Part shown: positions 1 to 6,880 of the stretch, piece after piece
Position numbering within the stretch: position 1 is the first letter of the stretch
Layout of the letters: every line of letters starts with the position of its first letter
NCBI GenBank assembly: GCA_040220455.1
Contig: JAVJUS010000144.1
Span: 1-33,845 of the forward strand
Source of the DNA: JAVJUS01 sp040220455
GTDB taxonomy: Bacteria > Pseudomonadota > Alphaproteobacteria > DSM-16000 > Inquilinaceae
Reading direction: 5' to 3'
Length of the DNA: 33,845 nucleotides
Translations under genes and position numbers: made by a program
The notes under the pieces: model-generated
Databases searched by the model: none
Told to the model about the DNA's origin: nothing
The model's input: the letters and a program-made list of their open reading frames with translations, nothing else

Positions 1-815
1 CGCGCGGCGAGGTGCCCGGGATCAAGGCGATCGTCGCCGTCGCGTCGGGCAAGGGCGGCGTCGGCAAGTCGACGGTGGCCGCCAACCTGGCGCTGGCACT
101 CGCCCGCCTGGGACTCGCGACCGGCATCCTGGACGCCGACATCTACGGCCCCTCGATGCCGCGGCTGCTGGGCGTCTCCGGCAAGCCCGAATCGAATGAC
201 GGCCAGACGCTGGAGCCCAAGCGGGCCCACGGCCTGGCGGTGATGTCGATCGGCTTCCTGGTCGACGAGGAGACGCCGATGATCTGGCGCGGCCCGATGG
301 TCCAGTCGGCGCTGACCCAGATGCTGCGCGACGTCAACTGGGGCGACCTCGACGTGCTCATCGTCGACATGCCGCCGGGCACCGGCGACGCCCAGCTCAC
401 CATGGCCCAGCAGGTGCCGCTGGCCGGCGCCGTCATCGTCTCCACGCCGCAGGACATCGCCCTGCTCGACGCGCGCAAGGGCCTCAACATGTTCCGCAAG
501 GTCGACGTGCCCGTCTTCGGGCTGGTCGAGAACATGTCGTTCTTCGTGTGCGGCGAATGCGGCGCGCGCCACGACGTGTTCGGCCATGGCGGCGCCCGGC
601 GGGAGGCCGAGCGGCTGGGCGTGCCCTTCCTGGGCGAGGTGCCGCTGCACCTGAGGATCCGCGAGACCTCCGACGGCGGCACGCCGATCGTCGCCGCCGA
701 TCCCGACAGCGAGGAAGCCCGCGCCTTCGTCGCGGTGGCCGAGGCCGTGCGCGCCCGGCTCGCGGGCGAGGCCGAGGAGCCCGCGCGCGCCGCCCCGCGA
801 ATCGTCGTGGAATGA
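1..815 (+). CDS. apbC: Mrp/ApbC/NBP35-type Fe-S cluster carrier ATPase (5' end outside window)
   Basis: P-loop ATPase of the Mrp/ApbC family, which binds and transfers iron-sulfur clusters in the cytosol. A deviant Walker A (GKGGVGKS) lies right at the visible start. The Walker B-like IVDMPPGTGD follows, then a CGEC pair in FFVCGECGARHD that matches the bridging-cluster cysteines of the family. The reading frame is open to the first base. A GTG at position 12 is possible, but family members normally carry an N-terminal MIP18/DUF59 domain of about 90-100 residues. The true start is therefore probably upstream of the window, and the visible 268 codons are the ATPase domain. The stop is at 813-815, followed by about 160 bases before the next gene. 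Confidence 0.93.
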   Translation, partial: RGEVPGIKAIVAVASGKGGVGKSTVAANLALALARLGLATGILDADIYGPSMPRLLGVSGKPESNDGQTLEPKRAHGLAVMSIGFLVDEETPMIWRGPMVQSALTQMLRDVNWGDLDVLIVDMPPGTGDAQLTMAQQVPLAGAVIVSTPQDIALLDARKGLNMFRKVDVPVFGLVENMSFFVCGECGARHDVFGHGGARREAERLGVPFLGEVPLHLRIRETSDGGTPIVAADPDSEEARAFVAVAEAVRARLAGEAEEPARAAPRIVVE

Positions 816-974
816 GCGTCGGGACGGCCCGGGCGGGACGGTGGCGCTGTCGCGCGATGGACAGCCCCCGGCCCCGCCAAGGCCACATTGTCCCCCTAGC
901 GTGCCAGCCTGCATGACCGGGACCGGGGCGGCCATCGGCGCCGAGGCGCCATGCCCCGAGGGAGGACTGTCCGA

Positions 975-1304
975 ATGCGGGTGCAAGCGGGGCTTCTCGC
1001 GACCGCCATCATCCTGGGCGCCGCGGGCACGGCCGCGCCGGCCGCCGCGGAGCCGCCGAGCTTTTCGGTGCGCAACGCCAGCCAGGCGACGGTCTCCAGC
1101 GTGCTCGTGTCGCCCGACTACCGCCGGACCTGGAGCGACAACCGTCTCGACGACAGCATCCCGCCGGGCGGCGAGCAGCGCATCGTCGTCAGCGACGGCA
1201 ACGGGCACTGCTTCTACGACGTGCTGATCGCCGACACGGCCGGGGCCGAGCAGGAGATCTGGGGTCTGAATCTCTGCGCGGCCCCGCTGGTCGAGCACCG
1301 CTGA
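975..1304 (+). CDS. Small exported protein, single-domain, unknown function
   Basis: A 109-residue protein with an N-terminal Sec signal peptide (MRVQAGLLATAIILGAAG, Ala-rich c-region, cleavage near AAA-EP). The mature part has the pattern N-x-S ... SVLVSPDYRRTW ... PPGGEQRI ... HCFYDVLI ... LNLC. It resembles small exported alphaproteobacterial proteins with a repeated 'LYVSP..W / LPPG / C.FDV / VNLC' pattern that I recognise but whose function I do not know. The two mature cysteines could form a disulfide. ATG 975 is chosen over the in-frame ATG 951 because GGAGGA at 961-966 sits 8 bases ahead of it and the signal peptide then begins with MR. It converges on thyX, with stops 36 bases apart. 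Confidence 0.75.
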   Translation: MRVQAGLLATAIILGAAGTAAPAAAEPPSFSVRNASQATVSSVLVSPDYRRTWSDNRLDDSIPPGGEQRIVVSDGNGHCFYDVLIADTAGAEQEIWGLNLCAAPLVEHR

Positions 1305-1340
1305 CCCGGCCGGCCGCGCGGCACCGGCGACGAGACACGA

Positions 1341-2315
1341 TCAGCCGTCGTCGTCGCGGCCCAGCGCGGCCATCAACTCGCGCCATTCGCGCTTGGACAG
1401 GCCGCTCGTCTCGGCGGTGACCGGCTCCCCGCCCAGCATCCGCTTGACCACCTCGAGCGACGGGGCCGACAGGGCGACGGCGTTCTGGCGGTAGTCGAGA
1501 TAGGCCTGGTGCACGGTCGGCACCCATTTCGACATGATGTCGGCCATCACCTCGGCATAGGCGCGGATCTCGTACTGGGCATGGGCGTCGGCGCGCAGCC
1601 TCAGGAAGTGCATGAGGTTGTGCAGGTCGATCTTCCAATACCACTGCGTATAGGTGTTGAGCGTCAGGTTCATCCGCGCCAGTTCGCGCGCCAGGCCCGT
1701 GCGCTCCGGGTCGATCGGCTCGCCGTCCGAGGTTTCGTTGAGCAGCCAGGCATAGTCGCCGTGGCAACGCTCCGCGTCCTCGCGCAGGACCTCGAGCACG
1801 CGGCCCGCCTCCTCCGGCGGCAGAACGGCGCCGCGGCCCTGGCGGTTGGTCGCCGACTGGGCGGCCAGATGCTCCGGCGCGGGAATGTAGAACTCCCGGT
1901 CGAGCACCGAGTAGCGCGCGGAATATTCGTTCACGTTGGCCGTGCGATGGCGGATCCACTGGCGCGCCACGAAGATCGGCAGCTTCACGTGGAACTTGAT
2001 CTCGCACATCTCGAACGGGGTCGAGTGCCAGTGGCGCATGAGATAGCGGATCAGCCCGGCGTCGTCCTGCACCCGCCGGGTGCCGCGCCCGTAGGAGACC
2101 CGCGCCGCCTGCACCACCGCCGCGTCGTCGCCCATGTAGTCGACGACGCGCACGAACCCGTGGTCGAGCACCGGGATGCGCTCGTAGAGCAGCTCCTCGA
2201 TCGCCGCGACGGTCGGGCGGCGCGTCTCGTGTCGCTCCTCGCGCAAGCGGCCGATCTCCTCGTCGTGGGAGTCGCCCCAGGCGTGTCGGACAGGATAGGT
2301 GCGTTGGTCGGCCAC
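1341..2315 (-). CDS. thyX: Flavin-dependent thymidylate synthase ThyX
   Basis: Makes dTMP from dUMP using methylenetetrahydrofolate and FAD/NADPH. The diagnostic RHRX7S motif is present: R122-H-R124 followed by seven residues and S132. The family block DHGFVRVVDYMGDDAAVVQAA also appears near the N-terminus. I chose GTG at 2313-2315 (VADQRTYPVRHAW) over an upstream ATG at 2441, because GAGGGG lies just before it and the extra 42 residues look unlike any ThyX. The resulting 324 residues fit alphaproteobacterial members. Transcribed divergently from ssrA. No classical ThyA is visible in the window, which suggests but does not prove that this is the main thymidylate source. Confidence 0.93.
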   Translation of the reverse strand: MADQRTYPVRHAWGDSHDEEIGRLREERHETRRPTVAAIEELLYERIPVLDHGFVRVVDYMGDDAAVVQAARVSYGRGTRRVQDDAGLIRYLMRHWHSTPFEMCEIKFHVKLPIFVARQWIRHRTANVNEYSARYSVLDREFYIPAPEHLAAQSATNRQGRGAVLPPEEAGRVLEVLREDAERCHGDYAWLLNETSDGEPIDPERTGLARELARMNLTLNTYTQWYWKIDLHNLMHFLRLRADAHAQYEIRAYAEVMADIMSKWVPTVHQAYLDYRQNAVALSAPSLEVVKRMLGGEPVTAETSGLSKREWRELMAALGRDDDG

Positions 2316-2557
2316 GTCGAACCCCTCGGTCCCCTCGGCATGCCCCGTGACAGGGCGCACCCGTCGATTATGCGAGTCGCCGAAGCTATTCCCGGACAGT
2401 GGCGGAACGAAGCGCCGACCGCGATTTCCACAAGGATGCAAAGCGGGGAAAACGCCGGTAAGTCGCGCCGCCTCATGTGTCCACAGGAAACCCGGGGATA
2501 ACGACGGCTCGACGAGGGTCGGCCGATTCCCGGTTTTCGTCGAGAATAAAGCGCCCC

Positions 2558-2586
2558 TTCTCAGCGCCGCCCGACGCTCTTATATT
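2558..2586 (+). promoter_or_regulatory. Putative sigma-70 promoter of ssrA
   Basis: A -35 box TTCTCA (2558-2563; four of six consensus bases) and a -10 box TATATT (2581-2586; five of six) are separated by exactly 17 bases. They lie just ahead of the first recognisable tmRNA sequence, so transcription would start near 2593. The 2316-2557 stretch upstream, between thyX and this promoter, shows nothing else I can name. Confidence 0.55.
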
Positions 2587-2592
2587 GAGCGG

Positions 2593-2900
2593 TGCCGGTA
2601 GGGTCATGACCCGCCGTCTATGGTGCTAAACCCTTCGCGGAATAAGCGTAGCGGACCCGGGGGCAGTACCCGGCGCCTCCACCAATCCACCACGGGGGCG
2701 AAACAGGATCGACGCGCGTAGTAAAGGCGAAGGCTGTGCCCGGCATGGTACCGCCGTTATCGGGCCATAAAGGTAGTTGCGAACGACAACTACGTCGAGG
2801 CTCGCGCCGCTGCGTAATGCAGCGCCGCTGCTTCACTGAAATCCCCTGGGGTTGACCCCTCAGGGTGGGGTCGGGGGCACCTAGCAACAGAACGCCCCAC
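2593..2900 (+). ncRNA. ssrA: Transfer-messenger RNA, circularly permuted two-piece alphaproteobacterial type
   Basis: tmRNA rescues stalled ribosomes and adds a degradation tag. The pieces are in permuted order. The acceptor piece ends CGCCTCC-ACCA (2674-2684). After a 9-base spacer (2685-2693) that is presumably processed out, the coding piece starts GGGGGCG (2694-2700). These two arms pair over 7 bp, including one G-U, to form the acceptor stem. A second helix pairs CCTTCGC (2632-2638) with GCGAAGG (2727-2733), and GGTGC (2622-2626) can pair with GCACC (2877-2881). The tag frame starts at the resume codon GCG 2779-2781 and ends at TAA 2815-2817. It encodes ANDNYVEARAAA, so with the tRNA-borne alanine the tag is AANDNYVEARAAA. 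The outer boundaries are approximate. Confidence 0.93.
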
Positions 2901-3019
2901 CTCCTTCACGACATGCGTCGACGCGCTTCCGGTCCCCGTAAGGATTTTCCCGTGGGTGGGCGGCCTGCGCTCGACAAACGGCCTTTGCAAGGGGCGGACG
3001 CCTCGTTAGTCTCCGCTCC

Positions 3020-3559
3020 ATGGCCGATCAACGCCTGCGATACGACCGCATGGTGGAGCGCGCGCTGCGCAACGTGGTGCGGGAATCCCTGCAGCACGCC
3101 GCGGTGAACGGGCTCCCCGGCGAGCATCACTTCTACATGACGTTCTCGACGCGGCATCCGGGGATCGACATCCCGGATTTCCTGCGGGAGCGTTATCCGG
3201 AAGAGATGACGATCGTCCTCCAGTACCAGTATTACGGTCTGGAGGTGAACGACGACGTCTTCTCGGTGACGCTCAGCTTCAACAACAAGCACGAACGGCT
3301 GACCGTGCCTCTGGCGGCGATCACCACCTTCGCCGACCCGTCGGTCAACTTCGCCCTGCAGTTCCAGGCGATCCCGACCCAGGAGGGCGAGGACGAGGCC
3401 CCGGCCATTCCCCAGGGCAAGCCCGGCAACGCCCCCGAGGAGACGCCGGCGCCGGCGGCCGCCGATCAGCCCGCGGCCGAAGACGCGCCGGAGGACGGCG
3501 GCACCGAGGACGGGGCGAAGGTCGTCACCCTCGATTCTTTCCGCAAGAACAACAAGTAA
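3020..3559 (+). CDS. sspB: SspB-family ClpXP adaptor (alpha type)
   Basis: SspB tethers ssrA-tagged proteins to the ClpXP protease. The N-terminal 115 residues match alpha-type SspB: a helical start, then HHFYMTFSTRHPGIDIPDFLRERYPEEMTIVLQ, a YGL..DVFSVTLSFN strand and VPLAAITTFADPSVNFALQF. An acidic, Pro/Ala-rich linker follows (about residues 122-165). The protein ends in VVTLDSFRKNNK, the conserved ClpX-binding tail of this family. At 179 residues it is normal length. It lies about 120 bases downstream of ssrA on the same strand, so the tag-encoding RNA and the tag reader are neighbours. It converges on the COQ9-like gene. Confidence 0.93.
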   Translation: MADQRLRYDRMVERALRNVVRESLQHAAVNGLPGEHHFYMTFSTRHPGIDIPDFLRERYPEEMTIVLQYQYYGLEVNDDVFSVTLSFNNKHERLTVPLAAITTFADPSVNFALQFQAIPTQEGEDEAPAIPQGKPGNAPEETPAPAAADQPAAEDAPEDGGTEDGAKVVTLDSFRKNNK

Positions 3560-3570
3560 CGGAGCGAGCC

Positions 3571-3583
3571 GGGGCGCGGCCCC
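3571..3583. terminator. Small GC hairpin between converging sspB and COQ9-like genes
   Basis: GGGGC-GCG-GCCCC fills the 24-base gap between two converging stops. There is no T-run on either side, so if it acts in termination it would do so weakly or with Rho. Confidence 0.25.
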
Positions 3584-4339
3584 TCAGGCCTCCGCGCCCC
3601 CTGCCCGCCGCGCCCGGCCGCCGACCGCGCGCCGCAGACGCCCGGCGGCGCGGAACGGCGCCTCGGCCAGGCCGCCCAGCCGGCCGATGCTCGACGCGCG
3701 CCGGCCGATCTTCAGCACGGTGTCGATCCGCCGCTCGACGAATCCCCGCGTCGCCTCGTGATCCTCGCTGCGGTCGTCGAGCCAGTAGACGATCGAGGCC
3801 GACCAGACCCCGGCGAGCAGCGCGCGCTTGGTATACCAGTTGTGGTCGGTCGCCGTGTCCCCCGCGGCCGCCCAGGCGGCATCGGCCGTGCGCCAGGTCA
3901 CCCGCGCCGCCAGCGAGGCGTGGCGCGGCATCGCGAAGACGGTGAGCGCGCGGCGGACGGCATCCTTGTGGAGAGCGAGCGCGTCGAGCCGGGCCATCAC
4001 CAGGAATCCGATCCGGTCGCGGGTGCGCAGGGCATCGAAGTCCGGGCCCTCGGCGATCGCGCGCTCGACCATGGCCCGGTCGGCCCAGTCGGCGAAGTGA
4101 TCCAGAGCGTCGGCGATGCCGCGGCCGAACAGCCGCTCCCGGTCGCCCGGGGCGAGCGCGTCCGCCGCCTCGGCCCGATCGAGCGCGTCATCGAGCGCGC
4201 GGGTCGTCCAGCCGTCGAACACGACATTGAGCAGCAGGGCGTCGAGCACCGCGTCCACCGCGGCCCTGTCGGCCTCGCCGGCGTCCTCGGCTTCGATTCC
4301 GGCGGCGCGGTCGGCCGGCTCGCCTTCGGTATCGGTCAT
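3584..4339 (-). CDS. COQ9-family ubiquinone biosynthesis protein
   Basis: A 251-residue COQ9-like protein with a TetR-like fold. In the family it binds isoprene lipids and assists hydroxylation in ubiquinone synthesis. Family hallmarks visible are VVFDGWTTRALDDA near the start, HFADWADRAM, the block VTWRTADAAWAAAGDTATDHNWYTKRALLAGVW and VYWLDDRSEDHEATRGFVERRID. The start is ATG at 4337-4339 (MTDTEGEP), preceded by GGGAGA. An upstream ATG at 4393 would add 18 Arg-rich residues and lacks a ribosome site. Downstream of def on the same strand with 84 bases between them, so the two may be co-transcribed. Confidence 0.88.
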   Translation of the reverse strand: MTDTEGEPADRAAGIEAEDAGEADRAAVDAVLDALLLNVVFDGWTTRALDDALDRAEAADALAPGDRERLFGRGIADALDHFADWADRAMVERAIAEGPDFDALRTRDRIGFLVMARLDALALHKDAVRRALTVFAMPRHASLAARVTWRTADAAWAAAGDTATDHNWYTKRALLAGVWSASIVYWLDDRSEDHEATRGFVERRIDTVLKIGRRASSIGRLGGLAEAPFRAAGRLRRAVGGRARRAGGAEA

Positions 4340-4423
4340 CCAGATCTCCCTCTCCCGCCCGCGGCGGTCGCCCGGCGCCGAGCGCCGGGGCATCGGTGGG
4401 CCGACCCGGCCGGGCCGGCGATA

Positions 4424-5011
4424 TCAGGAGCGCTCATCGGCGCGGCCTTCGTCGTCGTCGGACGCCGTCTCGCCCTCGTCCCCGCCCTCCGTGAGGTGGT
4501 GCAGCTCGCTCTCGAAGGCCAGGGAGCGGAAGTCGGCCATCCGGTCGAGGAACAGGACGCCGTCCAGGTGATCGATCTCGTGCTGCACGACTCGGGCATG
4601 GAATCCGGTCGCCTCGCGCTCGATCCGGCGGCCGTCCGGCGTCGTGCCGTAATAGGCGATTCGATGGTAGCGCGGGACGAGTCCCCGGATCTCCGGGATC
4701 GACAGGCAGCCCTCCAGCCCCTCGGCCAGGGTCGCCTCGAGCGGCTCGAAGGTCGGGTTGACCAGCGCCAGGGGACCGTCCGGCGCCTCGGGCTCGCCCG
4801 GTTCCTGCCGCGCCTCGGGCACGCGGAAGACGATCACCCGGCGCGCGACATGGACCTGCGGCGCGGCGAGGCCGACGCCGGGCGCGTCGTACATGGTCTC
4901 GATCATCGAGCGCACGAGCGCGCGCACCGACGGGTCGGTCGGGTCCTCGACCTCGCGGGCCCGGGTCCTGAGGACCGGGTGCCCCATGCGGGCGATCTTG
5001 AGCAGGGCCAT
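4424..5011 (-). CDS. def: Peptide deformylase
   Basis: Removes the formyl group from the initiator methionine of nascent proteins. All three signature motifs are intact: GVGLAAPQ (45-52), EGCLSIPE (100-107, metal ligand C102) and QHEIDHLDG (143-151, ligands H144 and H148, catalytic E145). At 195 residues it is slightly long, owing to an acidic C-terminal extension rich in Asp/Glu after residue 170 (EGGDEGETASDDDEGRADERS-like). The start is ATG 5009-5011 (MALLKIARMG) with GGGGAG directly upstream. An in-frame ATG four codons earlier has no such site. Divergent from rpsU. Confidence 0.95.
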   Translation of the reverse strand: MALLKIARMGHPVLRTRAREVEDPTDPSVRALVRSMIETMYDAPGVGLAAPQVHVARRVIVFRVPEARQEPGEPEAPDGPLALVNPTFEPLEATLAEGLEGCLSIPEIRGLVPRYHRIAYYGTTPDGRRIEREATGFHARVVQHEIDHLDGVLFLDRMADFRSLAFESELHHLTEGGDEGETASDDDEGRADERS

Positions 5012-5070
5012 TTCGCTCCCCATGTGCCGGTAGCGGGCCGGTTTAGCCCGAGCCGTCGCGGCCTTGGCGC

Positions 5071-5099
5071 TTCACAACCCGCCGGACCCGTGATATCTA
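5071..5099 (+). promoter_or_regulatory. Putative rpsU promoter
   Basis: TTCACA (5071-5076, five of six -35 bases) is followed after 17 bases by TATCTA (5094-5099, weak -10) and then the GC-rich stretch CCGCGCC. A GC-rich discriminator is typical of promoters under stringent control, which would suit a ribosomal protein gene. Prediction by eye only. Confidence 0.35.
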
Positions 5100-5105
5100 C
5101 CGCGC

Positions 5106-5162
5106 CTTGATCGATCGGCAACGGGATCGATCGGGGACCGATCGGATCACCGGATCGTCAAG
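5106..5162 (+). promoter_or_regulatory. Structured leader of rpsU with repeated CGATCGG boxes
   Basis: Three copies of CGATCGG (5112-5118, 5128-5134, 5139-5145) and a partial fourth (GGATCG, 5152-5157) lie between the putative promoter and rpsU. The ends CTTGATCGATCGG and CCGGATCGTCAAG are imperfectly complementary and could close a stem of about 10 bp. It may be a regulatory leader, but no family is assigned. Confidence 0.35.
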
Positions 5163-5216
5163 CGACACCCCCGGGGCCTCGCCGTCCCGGGCCCGGATAA
5201 GGAGCTGCGAGAAGAC

Positions 5217-5420
5217 GTGCAAGTTCAGGTTCGTGACAACAACGTCGATCAGGCCCTGCGCGCGCTGAAGAAGAAGATGCAGCGCGAGGGCATTTTCCGC
5301 GAGATGAAGCTTCGCCGCAACTACGAGAAGCCGTCGGAAAGGCGCGCGCGGGAGAAGGCCGAGGCGGTGCGCCGGGCCCGCAAGCTGCTGCGCAAGCGCA
5401 TGGAGCGCGAGGGCTTCTAG
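5217..5420 (+). CDS. rpsU: 30S ribosomal protein S21
   Basis: A 67-residue, strongly basic protein with the S21 pattern: MQVQVRDNNVDQALRALKKK, then REGIFREMKLRRNYEKPSERR and a basic helical tail. It sits on the small subunit near the anti-Shine-Dalgarno region during initiation. The start is GTG 5217-5219. AAGGAG lies 12 bases upstream (5199-5204), and a weaker GAGAAG is closer. It is followed by a clear intrinsic terminator, so it is probably a single-gene transcript. Confidence 0.96.
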   Translation: MQVQVRDNNVDQALRALKKKMQREGIFREMKLRRNYEKPSERRAREKAEAVRRARKLLRKRMEREGF

Positions 5421-5480
5421 GCCGCGTCGGGCGGCCATCCGCCGCCCGATCGCTCACCTCGGTCCTGACGGCTCGTCGAG

Positions 5481-5507
5481 CCGCCCTGCCTTGGCCGGGC
5501 GGTTTTT
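5481..5507 (+). terminator. Rho-independent terminator of rpsU
   Basis: CCGCCC (5481-5486) pairs with GGGCGG (5497-5502) around a 10-base loop and is followed at once by TTTTT (5503-5507). It lies 60 bases after the rpsU stop. Confidence 0.85.
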
Positions 5508-5571
5508 CGCATGCGCGGTCGATGTCGGCATAGCTGCGCTCTGCCGACCTACGGATGTGGAGTCGCGGCCA

Positions 5572-5640
5572 TCGGGCTCGCTGGCGCTCGACCGACCTAC
5601 CGACGGTGCAAAGTAGGTCGGCTGAGCGAAGCGAACCCGA
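5572..5640. repeat. REP-like long inverted repeat
   Basis: The left arm 5572-5600 (29 bases, ending CCGACCTAC) and right arm 5613-5640 (28 bases, beginning GTAGGTCGG) are imperfect inverted copies around a 12-base loop. A further lone CCGACCTAC is at 5544-5552. It lies between the rpsU terminator and the 3' end of the alcohol dehydrogenase gene. Related pieces occur at 8071 and 33067. Confidence 0.6.
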
Positions 5641-5654
5641 CAGGGGCGTCCCGC

Positions 5655-6677
5655 CTACAGCGTCATGACGATGCGGCCGTCGATGGCACCGGCGCGCATC
5701 CGGTCGAAAATGCCGTTGATCGCGTCGAGCGGCTCGGTCGCGTAGTGGGAGGCGACCTTGCCTTCCCCGGCGAAGGACAGGGCCTCGGTCAGGTCGAGCC
5801 GGGTCCCGACGATGGAGCCGCGCAGCGTCAGCCGCTTGAGCACGACATCGAAGATCGGCACCGGGAAATCGCCCGGCGGCAGGCCGACCAGCACGATCGT
5901 GCCCTTGCGCCGCGCCATGCCGAGCGCCTGGGCGAAGGCCGCGTTGGACACGGCGGTGACCAGCACGCCATGGGCACCGCCGATGGTCCTGGAAATCTCG
6001 GCCACCGGATCGACTTCGGCGGCGTTGATCGCGAGATCGGCGCCGAGCTTCAGCGCCAGGTCGGTCTTCGCCTTGGCGACGTCGACCGCGGCCACGTGCA
6101 TGCCCATGGCCTTGGCGTATTGCACGGCCATGTGGCCGAGCCCGCCGATGCCGGAGACGACGACCCACTCCCCGGGCCTGACCTCGGTCTCCTTGAGGCC
6201 CTTGTAGACCGTCACGCCGGCGCACAGGACGGGCGCGGCCGCGGCGGCGTCGACGCCGTCCGGGACATGGCCGACATAGTCGGGATCGGCCAGGACGTAT
6301 TCCGCGAAGCCGCCATTGACCGAGTAGCCGGTGTTCTGCTGGTCGGGGCACAGGGTCTCCCAGCCGGAAACGCAATGCGCGCAATGGCCGCAGGCCGTGT
6401 GCAGCCAAGGCACGCCGACCCGGTCGCCTTCCCGGATGCCGGTGACGCCGGCGCCGACGGCCGAGACGGAGCCGATGCCCTCGTGACCGGGGATGAAGGG
6501 CAGCGCCGGCCGGACGGGCCAGTCGCCCTCGGCGGCATGCAAATCGGTGTGGCAGACGCCGGACGCCTCGATCCGGACCAGGATCTTGCCCGGCGCGACC
6601 TCGGGCATCGCCACCTCGTCGAGCGAGAGCGGCTTGCCGAACTCGCGCACGACGGCGGCCTTCATGGTTTTCGCCAT
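5655..6677 (-). CDS. adhP: Zinc-dependent alcohol dehydrogenase, AdhP-like
   Basis: Medium-chain dehydrogenase oxidising primary alcohols with NAD. Catalytic zinc ligands are C42 (VCHTD), H65-E66 (PGHEGIG) and C152. Structural zinc cysteines are C96, C99, C102 and C110 (CGHCAHCVSGWETLC). The dinucleotide motif GIGGLG is at 176-181, and D199 at the end of the second strand favours NAD over NADP. The length of 340 residues matches the propanol-preferring group. The start ATG 6675-6677 follows GGAGG by 7 bases, and a longer version beginning 14 codons upstream lacks a site. It stands alone, so its physiological substrate cannot be told. Confidence 0.92.
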   Translation of the reverse strand: MAKTMKAAVVREFGKPLSLDEVAMPEVAPGKILVRIEASGVCHTDLHAAEGDWPVRPALPFIPGHEGIGSVSAVGAGVTGIREGDRVGVPWLHTACGHCAHCVSGWETLCPDQQNTGYSVNGGFAEYVLADPDYVGHVPDGVDAAAAAPVLCAGVTVYKGLKETEVRPGEWVVVSGIGGLGHMAVQYAKAMGMHVAAVDVAKAKTDLALKLGADLAINAAEVDPVAEISRTIGGAHGVLVTAVSNAAFAQALGMARRKGTIVLVGLPPGDFPVPIFDVVLKRLTLRGSIVGTRLDLTEALSFAGEGKVASHYATEPLDAINGIFDRMRAGAIDGRIVMTL

Positions 6678-6880
6678 GGGGGAACCTCCAGGACGGAGCG
6701 GTTGGAGCAACGGCGCCACCCTGCCCGGCCAGGGCGCGTGGCGCGCTGATCTGGCTCAAGGATCGCGGGCGGCCGCGGTACGCCGGACTTGCACCTTTCC
6801 CGCAACCGCGAAAGGCTAGGCGGTGCCCCTGAGGCCCTGCCTTGCCCCGCCCCGCCCCGCCCTCCGGAGAGCCCCGGCCC

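Noticed and set aside
2694..2900. A conventional one-piece tmRNA starting at GGGGGCG
   Set aside because: The CCA end and T-arm lie upstream (2656-2684) and pair with this segment, and no T-arm/CCA follows downstream, so the gene is permuted.
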